From positions 21,986 through 33,776 of the forward strand of contig NWUY0300003456.1 in NCBI GenBank assembly GCA_004151065.3: 11,791 bases of DNA, given 5' to 3'. The notes under the pieces were generated by a model that made no database searches, had not been told where the DNA came from, and was given only the letters and a program-made list of their open reading frames with translations. Origin of the DNA: Larix sibirica. Taxonomy: Eukaryota; Streptophyta; Pinopsida; Pinales; Pinaceae. Both the position numbers and the translations under genes were made by a program. Positions 8,184-11,791 of the stretch are shown here, piece after piece. Position 1 is the first letter of the stretch. Each line of letters opens with the position of its first letter.

Positions 8184-8800
8184 TATGAGGCAAAAACTAA
8201 GGAGTTTTATGAATTAAAACAAGAACAAGAAACTATGGATGAACTATGTAATCGCTTTTTGGGTATGTTATGGTATGTACCCTACATTAAGGACGAGAAA
8301 GTCAAGGTACAACATTTCTTGAGTTGTCTTTCGTTTTCCTATTGAGATAAGATGGACTTTGATAACCCAAAAACTCTGGAAGATACAATGCATAAGGAAA
8401 GAATGTGTTCTGATCAATATAAATAGTGATCTGAAACCCCGAAAGCCTAGAAGGACAAGAAACAAGGAAAGTATGACCAAAGAAAGAAAGGGTATAAATC
8501 CCCTTACTATAAAATTTAGCTAAAAGCTAGTAGGGAAACAACTACAACAAAGATAACATGCAAGTAAACCCAACTATGCATAAAGGAAATGGAAAACCAG
8601 TCGGCTATGGGAACGGAAAGTTCAATGACGATACACGGGAACCTCTCAAATGTTGGTGTCGTGGAGATCCATATTTCTACAAGGACTTCCCTCATCTGAA
8701 ATACAACAAAAGGATAAATACTATCCAAGAATCTACTATAGTAAATGGCATTGTGTGGAGTATTCCAAAGATTAACGTTGCATTGGAAAATCAGCAAGTA
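8184..8800 (+). pseudogene. gag relic (C-terminal part), copy 2
   Basis: The frame starting 8184 reads TKEFYELKQEQETMDELC, VPYIKDEKVKVQHFL and DNPKTLEDTM, then a basic stretch. Stops are TGA 8343, TAG 8424, TGA 8427, TAG 8448 and TAG 8517. A frame change near 8545 leads into the frame holding the zinc knuckle. There the first Cys is kept (8651-8653), the second is Arg (8660-8662), the His is Tyr (8672-8674) and the last Cys is Phe (8687-8689). The damage is thus at different positions from copy 1, apart from the last Cys, which is lost in both. The N-terminal core of gag is absent because of the fusion. Confidence 0.88.
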
Positions 8801-9170
8801 GACCACCAGCCCTCAATGGTGGAAGTTGAAGGTAAGATTTTTGGGAAACCAATTTCTATCCTAATAAAATTTGGTGTGAGCTTAAGTAATATTTCACCAA
8901 AACTAGTTGCATCTCATAAATTAATTAAAAGTAAATTTGAAAAGGCTTGGTTAATATAGTTATCTATCGGTACTAAGAGGAAGGTTACAAACTATGTTAA
9001 AAATTGTGAGTTTCAGATGAGTGGGATTAAGACACAAGTAGATTTTAATATGTGACCATTGGGGCCATATGATGTCTTAATTGGAATGGATTGGTTAGAA
9101 AAATATCAGGTGATATTAAATTATAATAAGACATTCACATGTATAGATGAGGGAGGAAAATTACAACAAT
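8801..9170 (+). pseudogene. Aspartic protease relic, copy 2
   Basis: It follows gag in frame. KPISILIKFGVSLSNIS aligns with the copy 1 active site, but the catalytic Asp is Lys (AAA, 8867-8869) and the next residues are changed too, so the protease is inactive apart from its stops. Stops are TAG 8957 and TGA 9053. GMDWLEKY marks the C-terminal end. As in copy 1, the frame meets a TAA beside CAACAATAAAA (from 9164) and the following linker is read one base back, from 9166. Confidence 0.88.
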
Positions 9171-10050
9171 AAAATGCATACCAAGGGTTGTTATAGTTTA
9201 CGAAATATCAATGTTACAATTGAAAAAGTGTGTCTGGAAAGGCCGCAAACTATATGCAGTCCACTTAATCGATAATCCATAAACCTATAATAAACTGACA
9301 CTAGAGGATTTTGCAATTTTACGGGAATTTAAAGATGTATTACTTGATGAAATTATTGGTTTACCCCCAAGTGTGAAATAGATTTCACCTTAGATATGGT
9401 ACCTGGAGTAGTACTGACATATAAATCTCCTTATCATATGAATATACTGGAATTAACGGAATTAAAAATTCAACTACAAGAAATCTTGTATAAGAAATAC
9501 ATAAGACAAAGCATGTTTCCATGGGGAGAAACCGTATTGTTTGTTAAAAGGAAGTACGAGACTCTCAGATTATGTATCGATTATTGATAAGTAAATTAAA
9601 TGACTAATTAAAAATAAATACCCACTGCAAAGAATAGATGATCTATTTGACCAGGTGTGGGGAGCTAAATTATTCTCAAAGATCGATTTACGATCTGGGT
9701 ACCATCAAGTTTGAATTAAGGATGAAGACATCCACAAGACTGCTTTCCGGATAAGGTATCGACATTATGATTTTGTCATCATACCCTTTTGATTTATGAA
9801 TTCCCCTACCTTGTTCATGTGTTTAATGAACAACATTTCTAGGAAGTGTTTAGATAAGTTAGTCTTAGTGTTCATAGATGACATCCTTATCTACACTAAA
9901 AATGAGGAGGAGAACGAACAACATTTGAGAATCGTGCTTCAGATTTTAAGAGAACGAGAATGATATGCTAAGTATAGTAAATATGACTTTTAACAGAGTC
10001 AAGTTTAGTACCTTGGTCACATCATTTCTAAAGAAGGGATTTATGTTGAT
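9166..10050 (+). pseudogene. Reverse transcriptase relic with upstream linker, copy 2
   Basis: The linker (MLQLKKCVWKGRK) ends at TAA 9280. A one-base deletion near 9366 changes the frame, which then reads SPYHMNILELTELKIQLQE and LRLCIDY up to TGA 9585 and TAA 9588. A one-base insertion near 9593-9604 restores a phase kept to 11100. The first catalytic Asp is present (GAT, 9685-9687, in [10 protein letters not shown]), and the FIDD box lies at 9871-9882. Stops are TGA 9712, TGA 9790, TGA 9961, TAA 9991 and TAG 10006. Both halves of the catalytic Asp set survive, unlike copy 1. Confidence 0.92.
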
Positions 10051-10650
10051 TGTGACAAAGTTAAAGCCATCATGGAATGGCCTACTCCGAAGGATGTGTC
10101 GAAGATTAGATCTTTTATGGGGATAAAGGGTTACTATCGGAGATTTATTGAATGCTTTTCCAGAATAGCCTATTCAATTACTTCCTTACAAAAGAAAGAC
10201 AATAAGTTCATATATTCAACTAAGTTTGAGGAAAGCTTTCAGAAACTTAAGATATTGCTTACAACAACTCATATCCTAAAGATAGAAAACCAACATAAGG
10301 ATTTTGTTGTGTGTACTAATTCCTGCAACGAAGGCTTAGTAGGGGTTCTATTATAAGATAATGATGTGATATAATATGAATCAAGGAAATTGAAGGAAAA
10401 TGAAAGGAATCATGTAACACGTGATTTAGATTTAGCAGTGATTATACACGCATTAAAAATGTGGCGACATTATTCAATTGGACGAAAGTTGTAGCTAATG
10501 TCAGATAACATAAGTTTGAAATATTTATTCAATTAGCAGAACCTAAACGCTCTCCAGGCAAGGTGGTTATCCTTTTTTAGCGAGTACGATTTTGAGAGAA
10601 GGCACATCAAAGGGAAAGAACATAAGATTGTTGATGCATTAAGTAGACAT
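10051..10650 (+). pseudogene. RT connection and RNase H relic, copy 2
   Basis: MEWPTPKDVSKIRSFMGIKG and YYRRFIECFSRIAYSITSLQ are the usual gypsy connection between RT and RNase H, open for 94 codons from 10072. The first RNase H Asp is Asn (AAT, 10318-10320), as in copy 1. The catalytic Glu is Asp (GAT, 10429-10431), while the two later Asp (10504-10506 and 10633-10635) remain. Stops are TAA 10354, TAA 10372, TAG 10492 and TAG 10534. All lie in one phase with no indel. Confidence 0.92.
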
Positions 10651-11548
10651 GCACATTTGATTTTTTCCACTACAGTCAACAGTTATGATTTATATATGAT
10701 TCCTAAAATTAAAATTGCAGTAGGAAGGGATGAAGAATATGTGAAAATTAAAGAAAATATGCAAAATAATGGGTCGGGAAATGGAAAATCAGACTTTGGA
10801 TTTGGAATAGACGAGATATTACTGTATAAAAACAAGTTGTGTGTGCTAAGTTCAAGTGATATTAAATTGCTAATAATGAATGAATTCCATAAGAATCCCT
10901 ATTATGGTCATCTGGGATATCATAAAATGATAACAACTTTAAGAAAAGAGTATCATTGGCCTAAGATGTAGACAAAAACAACTGAGTATTTATCTAGATG
11001 ACTAGAATGTAAGCAAGTTAAAATTGAGCATCAACATCCAACCGTTCTATTCCATCCATTACCCATCCCAGAATGGAAATGGGAATTCATAAGTATGGAA
11101 ATTGTTTACAGGTTTACCTAGAACTGCGAGACAACATGATTCGAATAGGGTTATGGTTGATAAGTTGAGTAAGGAAACTCACTTCATACCAGTCAAGTCT
11201 ACTTTTAAAGCAATAACTATAGTTGATATATTCATGAAAGAAATCTTTCGATTACATGGTATGTCGAAGACAATTATTTCAAGTAGAGATGCCAAGTTTG
11301 CTTCCAATTTATAGAAGGCCTTTTTCAAAATACTTAACACCCAAGTAAAGTTCAATACCGCATACCATCCGCAAATAGATAGGAAAACTAAGAGAACAAA
11401 TCATATCATTGAAGATATGCTACGAATCTATCTTTAGACAAACCGACAAAATGCGAAGATTACTTATAATAATGGGAATGAACCTTAAGCTAAAATGAGT
11501 CCATTTGAAGTTTTGTATGGCATAAAATGCAAAACACCTATTACATGG
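10651..11548 (+). pseudogene. Integrase relic, copy 2, truncated
   Basis: Integrase would insert element DNA into the chromosome. The N-terminal zinc domain has both His (10888-10890 and 10909-10911), but its first Cys is a TGA stop (10999-11001); the second Cys is at 11008-11010. TAG 10969 also interrupts. A one-base insertion at about 11101 shifts the frame. The core is otherwise clear: LPRTARQHD, HFIPVKSTFKA, EIFRLHGM and AYHPQ. The three catalytic positions are Glu (11098-11100), Ser (11282-11284) and Lys (11390-11392), the last two 35 residues apart, as expected for the D-35-E motif. Stops are TAG 11312, TAG 11435 and TAA 11486. About 20 residues seem missing before MSPFEVLYG. It ends at 11548. 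Confidence 0.92.
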
Positions 11549-11791
11549 GTGTTGATTCCCGAAAAATCCTTTCATCGACAGCAGGGATTCTCCCCAATGA
11601 ACAATCCCAATTAGATCGTTCACTGTTTGGAATAGGGAATCCGTCCAGTTGACAGTCTGGCTACCATAGATGTCTTTCAAATAATATTTACCAGTTGTGT
11701 CCTGGCCCACCATTTATATATTTTATATTTAACTATGCGTATGCAAGTTCCCTAATTTAAAAAATGCATAACGTATAATTGACAGGTAGAA
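11549..11791. other. Unidentified sequence beyond the truncated integrase
   Basis: The gypsy similarity ends abruptly and no LTR or polypurine tract follows. On the minus strand a frame open from 11713 to about 11549 (starting MVGQDTTGKYYLKDIYG) looks protein-like for about 55 residues, but I do not recognise it, and beyond the junction it runs on only as antisense of integrase. It could be a fragment of a host gene, another element, or chance. Confidence 0.35.

Larger units (their letters stand above)
8178..11548 (+). mobile_element. Ty3/gypsy copy 2: partial gag to integrase core, no LTRs
   Basis: Copy 2 begins in mid-gag at the position equivalent to about 5652 of copy 1 and runs through protease, RT, RNase H and integrase. 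It stops after ITW at 11548, where unknown sequence begins. It keeps the gag segment deleted from copy 1. About 1.5 kb from 9607 to 11100 stays in one reading phase with only nonsense point changes, so it has fewer indels than copy 1. No LTR, primer site or target-site repeat bounds it. Confidence 0.9.

Noticed and set aside
8268-8806. Minus-strand open frames across copy 2 gag
   Set aside because: They are shadows of the + strand gag, whose motifs and knuckle are recognisable.
11420-11545. Minus-strand open frame continuing over integrase
   Set aside because: This part is the antisense of a clear integrase core; only the portion beyond 11548 needs another explanation.
5032-11548. A recent tandem duplication of one decayed element
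   Set aside because: Stops and indels are mostly not shared, so the copies decayed separately. Only one phase change and one RNase H codon are common.
1-11791. CRISPR array, bacterial operon, riboswitch or attachment site
   Set aside because: The content is decayed plant retroelements; no evenly spaced repeats with unique spacers and no bacterial gene structure are present.

Overview
The window looks like intergenic DNA from a large plant nuclear genome. It is AT-rich, has no intact gene, and is built almost entirely from decayed retroelements. The damaged Ty3/gypsy polyproteins, a LINE-type ORF1 with a DUF4283-like core and zinc knuckle, and a tRNA-Asp-type primer binding site are all typical of seed plants. 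The depth of decay would suit a gymnosperm or another genome that clears old elements slowly; that is inference, not something the sequence proves. One ambiguous base (N) lies at 2200.

Layout. 1-1138 holds no gene, only an imperfect tandem repeat (241-410). 1139-2078 is a frameshifted LINE-like ORF1 relic on the + strand. 2079-2860 has nothing I recognise. 2861-3247 is a coding-like stretch of unknown identity, broken by four stops. 3198-3365 carries two minus-strand signals of an LTR retroelement: a tRNA-Asp-type primer binding site next to an LTR edge (TGTCGGG at 3366), and about 120 bases further into the element a sense-strand match to the D-arm to anticodon-arm part of tRNA-Asp itself. 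3366 to roughly 4330 is probably that element's LTR; its far end is not found. 4815-4890 is a 20-bp-period tandem repeat.

From 5032 to 11548 there are two head-to-tail copies of one Ty3/gypsy internal region, with no LTR between them. Copy 1 (5032-about 8178) runs gag, protease, reverse transcriptase, RNase H and a stub of integrase. It is fused within the integrase zinc-binding domain directly to the middle of copy 2's gag. Copy 2 (about 8178-11548) continues through gag, protease, RT and RNase H to most of the integrase core, where it is cut off and unknown sequence follows. Both are dead. Their stop codons are almost all at different sites, but they share a -1 phase change between protease and RT and an Asp-to-Asn change at the first RNase H catalytic position.

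Nothing here forms a working operon or pathway. The points most worth following are the tRNA-Asp-like segment paired with a tRNA-Asp primer site, the LTR-less head-to-tail pol structure, and the phase change shared by both copies.
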